DNA of 64,000 nt, taken from NCBI RefSeq assembly GCF_019049255.1, contig NZ_JAGMUJ010000059.1, positions 62,001 to 126,000 of the forward strand, in the 5' to 3' direction. The DNA is from Streptomyces sp. AC558_RSS880 (GTDB taxonomy: Bacteria; Actinomycetota; Actinomycetes; Streptomycetales; Streptomycetaceae). The position numbers and the translations under genes are program-made. Positions 56,601-63,234 of this stretch are shown one piece after another; within the stretch, counting starts at the first letter, position 1; every line of letters starts with the position of its first letter. The notes beneath the pieces were generated by a model, which had not been told where the DNA came from, ran no database searches, and worked only from the letters and a program-made list of their open reading frames with translations.

Positions 56601-57506
56601 CAGTGGCGGGCGGAGGCAGCACTGGCCGGCTTCATGGGCGCCGGGGCCCGCCCGGTCGTCCTCACGCCGGACGCGCTGGGCGGGCAGATCACGGCGGCGC
56701 TGCACGGGACGGCTCCCGCCGGGCCACCCGGGCCGGTGCAGCTGTTCTCGGTGACCGACCGTTCGGAACTGCCGCTGGTCTTCGCCGCCGACGGCCGGGT
56801 GAGGCCCCCCGTGTGGACGGGCATCGTCCTCCTCGACGACGCGCCCGGCGTCCACGCCCGGGAGGAGGCGCACAAGCGGCGCTGGCGGGCCTGGCTGTAC
56901 TGGTCCAACCTGCTGCAGTTCCTGGACACCGGGGGCGGCGACGCCGTCCAGCTGACGACCGGCCGTCTCGACGGGTTCCCGGTGGAGACGCTGGCGGTCA
57001 CGGGCGGAAGCGGTGTCCTGGAGAGCGTCCGCCTCACGCTCACCGACGGCACACCGGCACCGGCCGGGACCGCGGCGTCCGCACCCCAGGCTCCCCCGGC
57101 CGTCGAGGTGACCACCCCGCGTGCCACCCCTCCCGTCCGGGACACGGCCTGGGACAAGGTCATCGAATACCTCGACCCGGACGAGCGCGGCCTGCTCGCG
57201 CTCGCCGAGTCCCTCGCCGCGCGGGGCGTCCCGGTGCCCGAAGGCGGCTACGAGCTCGACGGGCACACCGGCTGGCAGGCCGAACTGGCCTGGCCGGACG
57301 CACGCGTCGGAGTCGTCCGTACCCCGAGCCCACCGGAGGGCGAGGACTTCGATCCGGAGGCCGCCGACCGGGACCGCGACTTCGCCGCGGCCGGCTGGGA
57401 GGTGCGGACCGCCGCCGACTGGACGGCCGACGCCCTCGCCGAGCGGATCGGCCATCACCCGTCAGATGACACCACCACGGACAACGGGGGGAACGAACAG
57501 CCGTGA
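50634..57506 (+). CDS. Giant DEAD helicase-DUF1998-nuclease fusion (DrmA/DrmB- or MrfA-like)
   Basis: The 2290-residue protein starts at GTG 50634 behind GAAAGG. TTGTGSGKTES (about 101) and LDEFHTYDGAQG (about 223) are helicase motifs I and II; ELGIDIGDLSAVLLGSLPGG and QRAGRAGRR (about 1095-1130) are V and VI. Several CxxC zinc sites follow (about 519, 637, 986, 1440, 1569). DUF1998-type VYDRLPGGTGYLHRL (about 1699) and CDCLRKGLDGCHRCL (about 1732) come next. Residues 1794-1920 look like a PD-(D/E)xK nuclease of DUF559/Vsr type: QAESDLEVLF, TRPDVLF, YLDGYEFHAGR. In DISARM the helicase (DrmA) and DUF1998 protein (DrmB) are separate. It is coupled by overlap to the UvrD gene. Confidence 0.85.
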   Translation: MKPTLAAAQLRGSLTQYLTTTYALADEDTRRALERFLGDPETGIFRGPFLRIRTPFHPAEDGWRAALEWQPSFTPWRHQAKAWERLSTYKGAAEPTLVTTGTGSGKTESFLIPVLDHCRRQKALGRRGVKAVLLYPMNALATDQAGRIGEYLAQPELAQVTAGLYIGDKPDTDFRRVMTRREEMRQAPPDVLITNYKMLDLLLQRAEDRPLWEDADPAYVVLDEFHTYDGAQGTDVAMLLRRLASAVGASKPERPLGSICPVATSATLGEGGGDGSGILAVAEQVFGVPFGPDAVIGEERLSADDFVGDIDYELPEPPDPKEVIDVSGGPGVESDPDRLDLDGLAERLLGRRGLDAFRIGRLLKKHDFTHGVLALLNGDPLDEWGLRDRMARFGYAWARTARENPRLALEALSRFVALLSSARDPESDERRPRPLLHIEAHLWVRPVGRVLSGVGARPEFRWYEDERTVARRSALTAASASEESSDGDEWPTADSRRPEALPGSDTVQRPAQAHLPAVYCRVCGRSGWAALSPEADPQKLETGPLKIWQAAVGRDKRRLRYFISATPAEARDALAALTGTAPKQAGGVDPQSVVVLDGAQGTYRMPVAEDAEGLQDAWFARAVLDKKTADQAAKDDTCPACDTDNGIRFLGTALAALASATVTQLFTGGHEIALAPEERKTLLFNDSTQDAAHRAGYVANASYKFSLRSLLAHRLDDSGTPLPLNDLIGDVLDAVDDPQTLAAVVPPDLHDEPGVDRLLSGRGTGDARTWKLIGERLAFATVMEFGLRSRLGRTLELTRTTAAEVVIAEPDRIVALARDLHLTLPGQLGLDGGLPTPDRYLAYVRGLLERMRLRGGVRHRWLDTWIKEAGVNQYLISGQRPEGMPAFPEGYVAPPRFLLAGPKEKTKFDTITGRGNWYQDWTRRCLGLDAAQATEYLRRLLPVLADEGVLSARTAKDRTTRVYGLQPGHIHVRLLADDLVNKAFVACEECGWQQVVPPERRTRWYGHPCPRWRCTGVLTPPQHGTSSTGAGSGGFGGKLERDYRADYYRRLYLTGGTYRVVTAEHTGMLTRPEREGVERTFRQGTHYTDPNVLSCTPTLELGIDIGDLSAVLLGSLPGGPANYVQRAGRAGRRTGNALVVAFGGRRARDRYYLDDPTEMIAGDIVPPGCYLSAVEILRRQYTAHLLDRAARGELTTADGELLMPVPRLSSALFGTSGWCQDLSDAALTHGARLVEEFLALFPQAPGGPDDDRGVSPHAADELRAYATGGIARTLAEAEEEWTARREELRRRIAAIDTAVDGLLAEDREQGAERRELLAERRATGELLRQLSQTSAHGALVELGLLPNYSLTDTTTSLEATLYWKEAAGGDEGTEASEGDDERREWVYRSETRDYERSRKLALTELAPGNSFYVNGYRHVVRALDIGSPERRAWSVWRLCPACGYARTHGDPKNDTSPCPRCGSREIADAGCVHHVLEPRRVTSRDKRDDARVRDDRDERDRRRYAVLTTVDVDPAHLAAGSWRHDTAVFGADFTRRAVVRTLNLGIDRQDGSSTVPLAGDDVRLNPFYVCTSCGGATADGRPVVDQSQHALTASLAHSTRASAHHQLWCPRRRLRGSGEEQGAGVDVPLLLAHELTTEAVRILLPASVARAKERLASFTAALFAGIAARYGGDPDHIDITAASMPDGEDRDWPRRFLVVYDRLPGGTGYLHRLATSDGFREVLLKAREVIENCDCLRKGLDGCHRCLLRRVPPADYDKVSRNEVRQMLDELLGADGERWSTSPVTTTQHIPMHQQAESDLEVLFIDTLREWAALPESRASGDAYITPAGTHALDLRLTATDGTTLSWRVSQQRVLDGTRPDVLFERVDAPGPRVALYLDGYEFHAGREHNRVGDDADKRTRLRAEGLRVFQLTYGDVSDWRRRVRDTGYSGAGPADPVWEPYGDKAREKARAYYATVRGGLPGELAETVWTNPAVQLVEYLRRPDAERWQWRAEAALAGFMGAGARPVVLTPDALGGQITAALHGTAPAGPPGPVQLFSVTDRSELPLVFAADGRVRPPVWTGIVLLDDAPGVHAREEAHKRRWRAWLYWSNLLQFLDTGGGDAVQLTTGRLDGFPVETLAVTGGSGVLESVRLTLTDGTPAPAGTAASAPQAPPAVEVTTPRATPPVRDTAWDKVIEYLDPDERGLLALAESLAARGVPVPEGGYELDGHTGWQAELAWPDARVGVVRTPSPPEGEDFDPEAADRDRDFAAAGWEVRTAADWTADALAERIGHHPSDDTTTDNGGNEQP

Positions 57507-59761
57507 CCGGCAAGAACGTGACACTGCGCCTGCTCGACAAGGCGGACCGGGAGATCCTCAAGCTCCCCCGCCCGGTCAAGGGCGCGATCTACGACTTCCA
57601 GCACAAGTTCAAGACCAACCCCGACTCCGCGGGCCTGCGGCTCAAGCAGTTGCAGGGGCACGACAAGCTGCACTCGGCGCGCGTCAACGACGAGTACCGC
57701 GCACTGCTGCTGCGGCTGGCCGACGACGACTGGCTGATCGTCTCGGTCAAGCACCGCAAGGACGTGTACGCGCACCTGGACCGGCTCACCTACTCGGTCA
57801 ACCGCGTCACCGGCGGCATCGAGTACGTGGACCTGCAGGTCGTACAGGAGGAGGTGCTCAGCCCCGCGGCCCCCCGGACCTCCCCGTCCGCCGAGCCCGC
57901 CCGTCCCGCCGAACCGGCCGCTCCGGAGCCGCTGTTCGCGAAGTGGTCGGAGCGGCAGCTCACCGACCTGGGCGTGGCCCCGTCCCTGGTGCCGGTCGTC
58001 GCCGCGCTGACCACCGAGGACCAGCTCCTCGGCCTCGTCGAGTACGCGCCGCAGCTCACCGGCGAGGTGCTGCTGGCGCTGTACGACGGCAAGGCGTACG
58101 ACGACGTCCTGGAGCAGGTCACCGCCCCCGTCGCGGCGCCCGACCCCGTCGACCCCGAGGACTTCCGGGCCGCCGCCGAACGTCCCGCCACCATCGTCAC
58201 GACGACCGACGACGCGCTGCGCGAGGCGCTGGAGGGCGAGGACTTCGGGCGCTGGAAGGTGTTCCTGCACCCCACCCAGGCCAAGCTGGTCACGCGGGAC
58301 TACAGCGGTCCGGCGCGCGTGGGCGGCGGGCCCGGCACCGGCAAGACGATCGTGGCGCTGCACCGGGTCAAGCACCTGGTGGAGCGGCTCCCGGCCGGCC
58401 GGACCAAGCCGGTCCTGCTGACCACGTACAACAAGAACCTCGCGGCGGACCTGCGTTCGCGCCTGCTCGCCCTGGGCGGCGAGACGCTGCTGTCGCGCGT
58501 CGAGATCAGCCACGTCGACCAGCTCGCGCTGCGCACCGTCCGGGAGGCGGAGCCGGGCAACCGCAAGCGGATCGTCGACGAGGCGCAGGCGGTCCGCGAA
58601 TGGCGCTCGCTCCTCGACGAACTCGGCGAGGACGGCTGGGACGCGGAGTTCCTGCACGACGAGTGGACGCAGGTGATCCTCGGCCAGGCGGTCACCTCCC
58701 GCACGGACTACTTCCGTGCCCGCCGCGCCGGACGCGGACGCACGGTCAGCCGTGCCGAGCGCGCCGAGATCTGGCAGCTCGCCGAGCGGTTCACCCAGCG
58801 CCTGGACCGGCTCGGGGTGCAGACCTGGGACCAGATCGCGGAGCGGGCGGCGCAGCTGGAGGCGGGACGCGCCCGGCGCATCCAGGACATCGAACGGCGG
58901 CGGGAGGAGGCGGGCGGCCTCGACAACGTCCACGTGGCCGACGGATCGGGGGGCTGGCTGCGCTACCGGTACCGGCACATCGTGGTCGACGAGGCCCAGG
59001 ACCTGCGGCCCGCGCACTGGAAGATGCTGCGCGCGATGACCGCCCCGGACCGCAACGACCTCTTCCTGGTCGGCGACACCCACCAGCGCATCTACAAGAA
59101 CCAGGTGACCCTCGGCAGCCTCGGCGTCAACATCCGCGGCCGGTCGTCGAAGCTGTCGCTGAGCTACCGCACCACCCGGCAGATCCTGCGCTCGGCGCTG
59201 AACGTGCTCGGCGAGGAGAAGTACGACGACCTCGACGGCAGCGCCGAGACGCTGGCCGGGTACCGGTCCGTGCTCAGCGGCGCCGTCCCGGACCTGCACC
59301 GGCTGGCCGACTGGGCGGACGAGCGTGAGGCGATCGCCGCGCTGATCGAGTCCTGGGGGGAGGTGCCGCACGAGCAGATCGCCATCGCCGTGCCGACCAA
59401 CGACATGGCGCGCGAGGTCGCGTACACGCTGCGGGAGCACGGCATCATGGCGCTGGAGATCGGTCCGGACGGGCCCCTCGGCGACAGCGGCGTCCACATC
59501 GGCACGATGTTCCGGTTCAAGGGACTGGAGTACCAGCGCATGATCATCGCCGGGGTGACCGACGGGCTCGTGCCACGCGCGGACGTCCAGCGGCGGCGCA
59601 CCGAGGACCCGGCGCGCCACCGGACGGAGATGCAGCGGGCCCGGTCCCTGCTCTTCGTGGCGGCCACGCGCGCCCGGGACAGCCTGGACGTCTTCTGGCA
59701 CGGGGAGCCGAGCCCGTTCCTCAAGGAACTGATAGAGGTCCGGCCGCCGGTCGCGGCGTGA
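57503..59761 (+). CDS. UvrD-type helicase with N-terminal RelE/ParE-like domain
   Basis: The 752-residue protein starts at GTG 57503, overlapping the previous stop by 4 bp. Residues 1-110 resemble a RelE/ParE toxin fold: KADREILKLPRPVKGAIYDF, GLRLKQLQGHDKLHSARVND, LIVSVKHRKDVYAHLD. A SF1 helicase follows: GGGPGTGKTIVALH (about 274), VVDEAQDLRPAHW (about 494), LVGDTHQRIYKN, LSYRTTRQIL, MFRFKGLEYQRM and RSLLFVAATRARD. In antitoxin-free fusions the toxin domain may bind or cut RNA or DNA. It works with the giant helicase by operon logic. The stop is 33 bp from the convergent kinase stop, around an imperfect TGCCGCG/CGCGGCA hairpin (59777-59805). Confidence 0.87.
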   Translation: MTGKNVTLRLLDKADREILKLPRPVKGAIYDFQHKFKTNPDSAGLRLKQLQGHDKLHSARVNDEYRALLLRLADDDWLIVSVKHRKDVYAHLDRLTYSVNRVTGGIEYVDLQVVQEEVLSPAAPRTSPSAEPARPAEPAAPEPLFAKWSERQLTDLGVAPSLVPVVAALTTEDQLLGLVEYAPQLTGEVLLALYDGKAYDDVLEQVTAPVAAPDPVDPEDFRAAAERPATIVTTTDDALREALEGEDFGRWKVFLHPTQAKLVTRDYSGPARVGGGPGTGKTIVALHRVKHLVERLPAGRTKPVLLTTYNKNLAADLRSRLLALGGETLLSRVEISHVDQLALRTVREAEPGNRKRIVDEAQAVREWRSLLDELGEDGWDAEFLHDEWTQVILGQAVTSRTDYFRARRAGRGRTVSRAERAEIWQLAERFTQRLDRLGVQTWDQIAERAAQLEAGRARRIQDIERRREEAGGLDNVHVADGSGGWLRYRYRHIVVDEAQDLRPAHWKMLRAMTAPDRNDLFLVGDTHQRIYKNQVTLGSLGVNIRGRSSKLSLSYRTTRQILRSALNVLGEEKYDDLDGSAETLAGYRSVLSGAVPDLHRLADWADEREAIAALIESWGEVPHEQIAIAVPTNDMAREVAYTLREHGIMALEIGPDGPLGDSGVHIGTMFRFKGLEYQRMIIAGVTDGLVPRADVQRRRTEDPARHRTEMQRARSLLFVAATRARDSLDVFWHGEPSPFLKELIEVRPPVAA

Positions 59762-59794
59762 CCCGCTCCGGGATCGTGCCGCGGTCGGCCTCGG

Positions 59795-60745
59795 CTAACG
59801 CGGCATGACCGGCGCTTGCGGCACGAGGAACGGCCGCCGGGGATCCTCCGGCGGCATCCTGCGGGTCGCGAGCGCCGGATCGGGGGCCGGCAGGTACGGG
59901 GCGAGGGCCTCGTACACGTCCGCCGCACCGCCGGGACGGTCCTCGGGACGCTTGGCGAGCAGGGCGTGCACCAGGTCCTGGAGGGCGGCCGGGGCGTCGA
60001 CGCCGCCGTCGGCGAGGCGGGGCGGGGGCGCGGTGAGGTGCTGGGTCACCATCTCGGCGGGGCCCCGGCCACGGAAGGGAGGGTGGCCGGTGAGCATGTG
60101 GTGCAGCAGGCATCCCACCGCGTACAGGTCGCTGCGACCGTCCAACGGCCTCTCGCCGGCCAGCAGTTCGGGCGAGGCGTAGGCGACGTTGCCGAGCGTC
60201 TCGCCGGTCATGGTGAGCTGTGGGTCGGTGTCCGAGAGGACCTTCACGAGACCGAAGTCGAGGATCTTCACCAGGCCGCTGGTGCGGACCATGACGTTCT
60301 GGGGCTTGAGGTCGCGGTGGACGAGGCCGGCGGCGTGCGCGGCGGAGAGGCCCGAGCACAGTTGCGCGGCCACGGAGACCGCGGCGGGCACCGGCAGGCG
60401 CCCGTCGTCGGCGCCGTCGACGACGTTGTCGAGGGTCGTTCCGTCGACGAGCTGCATCACCAGGCAGCAGACGTCCTCGGTCACGGCCGCGTCGTACACG
60501 GTGGTGAGGTTGGCGTGGTCCAGACGGGCGGCGGTCTTGGCCTCCCTCTCGAAGCGCGCGAGGGCGGTGCGGCGCCAGTCCGGCAGGGCGAGGAGATCTG
60601 CGGCGACGGTCTTGACCGCGACGGGACGCTCCAGATACACGTCCGTCCCCTGCCAGACGTGCCCCATCGCCCCTTTGCCCAGAATCCGGTCCAGCCGGTA
60701 CCTGCCGCGCAGTACCTTGCCCGCAGCGAACTGCTCCACGTGCAC
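59795..60745 (-). CDS. Soluble Ser/Thr protein kinase
   Basis: The 316-residue kinase has LDRILGKGAMGHVWQGTD, the ATP Lys in PVAVKTVAAD, VHRDLKPQNVMV, KILDFGLVKV and LGNVAYASPELLAGERPLDG. It is compact, with a short Pro-rich tail and no membrane helix. GTG 60745 has GAGGGAA just upstream; GTG 60739 is in frame. It converges on the UvrD gene and is the second kinase flanking the island, after the one at 20843. Possible substrates are the helicases beside it; this is inference. Confidence 0.9.
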   Translation of the reverse strand: MHVEQFAAGKVLRGRYRLDRILGKGAMGHVWQGTDVYLERPVAVKTVAADLLALPDWRRTALARFEREAKTAARLDHANLTTVYDAAVTEDVCCLVMQLVDGTTLDNVVDGADDGRLPVPAAVSVAAQLCSGLSAAHAAGLVHRDLKPQNVMVRTSGLVKILDFGLVKVLSDTDPQLTMTGETLGNVAYASPELLAGERPLDGRSDLYAVGCLLHHMLTGHPPFRGRGPAEMVTQHLTAPPPRLADGGVDAPAALQDLVHALLAKRPEDRPGGAADVYEALAPYLPAPDPALATRRMPPEDPRRPFLVPQAPVMPR

Positions 60746-60977
60746 TTCCCTCAGTGAGTCCCAGCGGTGTGTCGGCGCGCGGACCGCCCGGCCGGAGGCC
60801 CGGAGCCGTCAGCCCGCGCGGAAGAAGTCAACCAGCCCCGTGCGCAGACCGGAAAACCCCAGGGACCACGGAATCCCGTACGGACCCACGAACATGACGC
60901 CATGCAGCCCGAGCCGAGGCGGCAGACCGCGTCCGCTCGCCGTCCGTGAACCGAGCACACACGAGCAAACAGGTGCG

Positions 60978-61009
60978 GTTTGACAATGCTTTCATCTTCA
61001 TGAGAGGGT
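60978..61009 (+). promoter_or_regulatory. Outward promoter with shared 18-bp element
   Basis: GTTTGACAATGCTTTCAT (60978-60995) contains a consensus -35 TTGACA. After 18 nt comes GAGGGT (61004-61009), a fair actinobacterial -10. It points to the EcsC-family gene at 61200. The 18-bp element matches the one at 18478-18461 with one mismatch. Nearby, TGAAAGCGCTTCA (61009-61021) is a LacI-like partial dyad. The rest of the gap 60746-61199 shows no gene. Confidence 0.6.
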
Positions 61010-61199
61010 GAAAGCGCTTCAGCTCGTGAAGGGCGGCGCGGCGAAGGGCGTCGTGGCGCGAAGGGGTGGACGGGCGGTGGCGAGGGGGACGCGGCTTCAG
61101 CCGCCCGCAGCCTTGCCGGGATGCCGGCGACGGACTCCTTCTCCTGCCCGTGGCAGTGCGGGACGCCCCGCGGTGGGGCGCTCGCGGAAGGGGTGTGTG

Positions 61200-61931
61200 A
61201 TGGCCGACGAGAAGACTCCTGACGAGGGAGCGGTCGAGAAGGCCGGGCGGTGGGTCGCCGATCTCGCGGAGAAGGTCATGGTGAACGGCGTGGGGCCGAT
61301 CACGGGGTCGGTGGCCTGGGCCGAGGACCGTCTTTCGCGTCGGCAGGGCGCCGACTACCGGGCACCTGATGACGATGAGCGCCGTTCTCCCGAGGACATG
61401 AAGGACGACATCGACGCGGTCATCGCCCGCCTCATCAAGGAGTCCGTGGCCGCGGCCGGGACCCAGGGGTTCGTCACCGGGCTCGGGGGCCTGCTCACCG
61501 CAGGCGTGACGATCCCTGCGAACGTAGCCGCGTCCATCACGGTCAATATGCGGATGGCCGGCGCCATCGCGCACCTTCGGGGATGGGACATCCGTGATCC
61601 GCACGTGCGGACCGTCGCGATGATGCTCGCGATCGGGATGAGCGCACAGAGCGTTCTGGCGTCCTTCGGCGTGAAGGTCGGCCAGAAGTTCGGTGAGCAG
61701 ATGATCAAAAAGATCCCGATCACGGTGATCCGGGCGATCAACAAGAAGGCCGGAACCCACCTCGTCGCGAAGTATGGAACCAAGCGCGCCGCGATCACGC
61801 TCGCCAAGGGCGTCCCGATCCTGGGAGGCATTGTCGGAGGCGCTGTGGACGCGGGATCGACTGCGGTCATCGGACGGGCCACGGACAAGGCCCTGCGCGG
61901 CGACATCCTGCAGGCCGAGGAACCGGAGTGA
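61200..61931 (+). CDS. EcsC-family protein
   Basis: The 243-residue protein has a hydrophobic glycine-rich core (GFVTGLGGLLTAGVTIPANV, AASITVNMRMAGAIAHLRGW) and IPITVIRAINKKAGTHLVAK, with AKGVPILGGIVGGAVDAGST. This order matches the EcsC family, whose members are thought to associate with membranes; their role is not settled. ATG 61200 follows GGAAGGGG; the adjacent GTG 61197 is also possible. Its promoter shares the 18-bp element with the RNase H-like gene at the other end of the island, so it may belong to the same response. Confidence 0.8.
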   Translation: MADEKTPDEGAVEKAGRWVADLAEKVMVNGVGPITGSVAWAEDRLSRRQGADYRAPDDDERRSPEDMKDDIDAVIARLIKESVAAAGTQGFVTGLGGLLTAGVTIPANVAASITVNMRMAGAIAHLRGWDIRDPHVRTVAMMLAIGMSAQSVLASFGVKVGQKFGEQMIKKIPITVIRAINKKAGTHLVAKYGTKRAAITLAKGVPILGGIVGGAVDAGSTAVIGRATDKALRGDILQAEEPE

Positions 61932-62265
61932 CGAAGAAGCGGACCGAGCGGACGAGGCGTGCCGCCGCACGGGTTCCGGAATCTCCTGCACCGTCAGCGT
62001 GATCCTCGTCGCGCTGACGGTGGGCAAGGAGACGAAGAACGCCCCGCGCGGCGAAGGCAAGTGCCCGCCGCGGTCGGACGGTACGAGGCCCACCAGCAGC
62101 GGGACAACCCGATGCGAACCATCACCCTCGCCAACGAGATCCTCGCCCTGTACGGCCGGCCGCCGATCACCGGCATCACGGTGCTGTAGGGAGCGGCCTG
62201 TACCGGAAGCCGAAACCCGTCCCCGGACTTCTGACGAGCACGGGGCGGCGGGGACAAACCGGGAC
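61932..62265. other. Gap with one possible short reading frame
   Basis: No supported gene lies here. A 25-codon frame at 62112-62189 (MRTITLANEILALYGRPPIT, then GITVL) has gene-like codons and ends cleanly. It may be the tail of a lost gene; upstream codons in the same frame (VGRYEAHQQRDNP) look similar for about 15 residues. No function is proposed. Confidence 0.3.
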
Positions 62266-62889
62266 CTACAGGATCTCGATGGCGCCCGGCGGGACCGGGC
62301 CCTCGCCCGCGTAGGAGTCGCCGCGTGGTGCGGACGGGGCGTCGTCCTCCGCGACGGTCAGCGTGGGCCAAGGGGCGGCCAGGGTCACGTCGTCCAGGGT
62401 GAGACCGAGGTGGTCGAGGAGGAGGGCGACCACGGGAGCGATTCCGGAGCCCTCGTGCTCGGCCAGGGCTTCCTGGACCCTGTCCCACCAAGGGCCGGAG
62501 TGTTCGGGCCGGGGTTGCTCCGGGCCGGGTTCGAAGTTCTCCAGGCACTGGCCATCGCGCCAGTGCTGGAAGACGGCAAGGCCCTCGGTGGACAGGACGC
62601 TGTAGGTCTCGGTGCCGCGGGACAGCGCGGCGAGGAGTTCAGGCCACGAGCCGATGACGCCGTCATCCTCGACACAGAACGTCCAGTCGCCGAGCCTTCC
62701 GGCCCGTAGGAGCGACACCGTTCCGGCGGCGGACTGACCTGTGGGCAGGTCGGACGCGGCGTCCGCATCGAGCAGGCGGGAACGGTCCAGGTCGGCGCCG
62801 TAGCGGGTGAACACCTCGGCGGGGTACAAGCCCCGGGTGAAGGTGACGCACATCTGGTCGCCCGCCCAGTCGAGCGCGTCCATTGCCAT
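62266..62889 (-). CDS. DUF6461-like hypothetical protein
   Basis: The 207-residue protein begins DALDWAGDQMCVTFTRGLYP and has WTFCVEDDGVIGSWPELLAAL and LSTEGLAVFQHWRDG. These match my memory of the actinobacterial DUF6461 pattern (W-FCVT--RGL-P-E, WTF-VE--G--G, YS-LS). ATG 62889 and 62883 are both possible. There is no signal peptide or catalytic motif; function is unknown. The gap 62890-63166 behind it holds no recognised feature. Confidence 0.7.
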   Translation of the reverse strand: MAMDALDWAGDQMCVTFTRGLYPAEVFTRYGADLDRSRLLDADAASDLPTGQSAAGTVSLLRAGRLGDWTFCVEDDGVIGSWPELLAALSRGTETYSVLSTEGLAVFQHWRDGQCLENFEPGPEQPRPEHSGPWWDRVQEALAEHEGSGIAPVVALLLDHLGLTLDDVTLAAPWPTLTVAEDDAPSAPRGDSYAGEGPVPPGAIEIL

Positions 62890-63166
62890 GTTCTGCCCCG
62901 TCCCCTCTACCGGCTCCGCCTGCCAGATCGTGTCTGTCGGCCCCCGGTCTGTCAAACGAGCGGCTCTGTCCCGTGATCGGCGGTGGCGGAGGGTGACGTT
63001 CAGTGCAGGAGGATGTGATGTTGAAGGAGGTCGAAGCCCGCGCGGCCGTGCATCTGCCTCATGATCCGTAACGGCCGCGAGCTTCCCGGGCGTCGCTCGG
63101 AGCAGCGGGCGAGGAGGCTGCTTCGGCAGCCCCTGCTTCCCGGCGGGTCGACCGCCCGCCGTGCCC

Positions 63167-63234
63167 GTCCTCAGTCGGCCTCCCGCACGCGTGCGGCGGT
63201 CCGCTCGGCGAGCTCGCGGACGCCCTTGGCGGCG
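63167..63234. repeat. 68-bp direct repeat, right copy
   Basis: This copy is the intact 3' end of the TPR-like gene on the minus strand. It matches 37671-37738 at 67 of 68 positions. The two copies are 25.5 kb apart in direct orientation. Confidence 0.9.

Noticed and set aside
52998..57458. A 1486-codon minus-strand frame inside the giant helicase gene
   Set aside because: Low-complexity translation, no motif, and fully opposite a gene with clear helicase and zinc motifs.
50634..59761. A DrmC-like phospholipase-D nuclease in the right half
   Set aside because: No HxKxxxxD (HKD) motif was found in either protein; the nuclease-like parts are of other types.
18461..60995. Reading the 18-bp elements as terminal inverted repeats of a 42.5-kb transposon
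   Set aside because: No transposase or integrase of matching size lies inside, there is no target-site duplication visible next to them, and both elements fit outward promoters at equal spacing.
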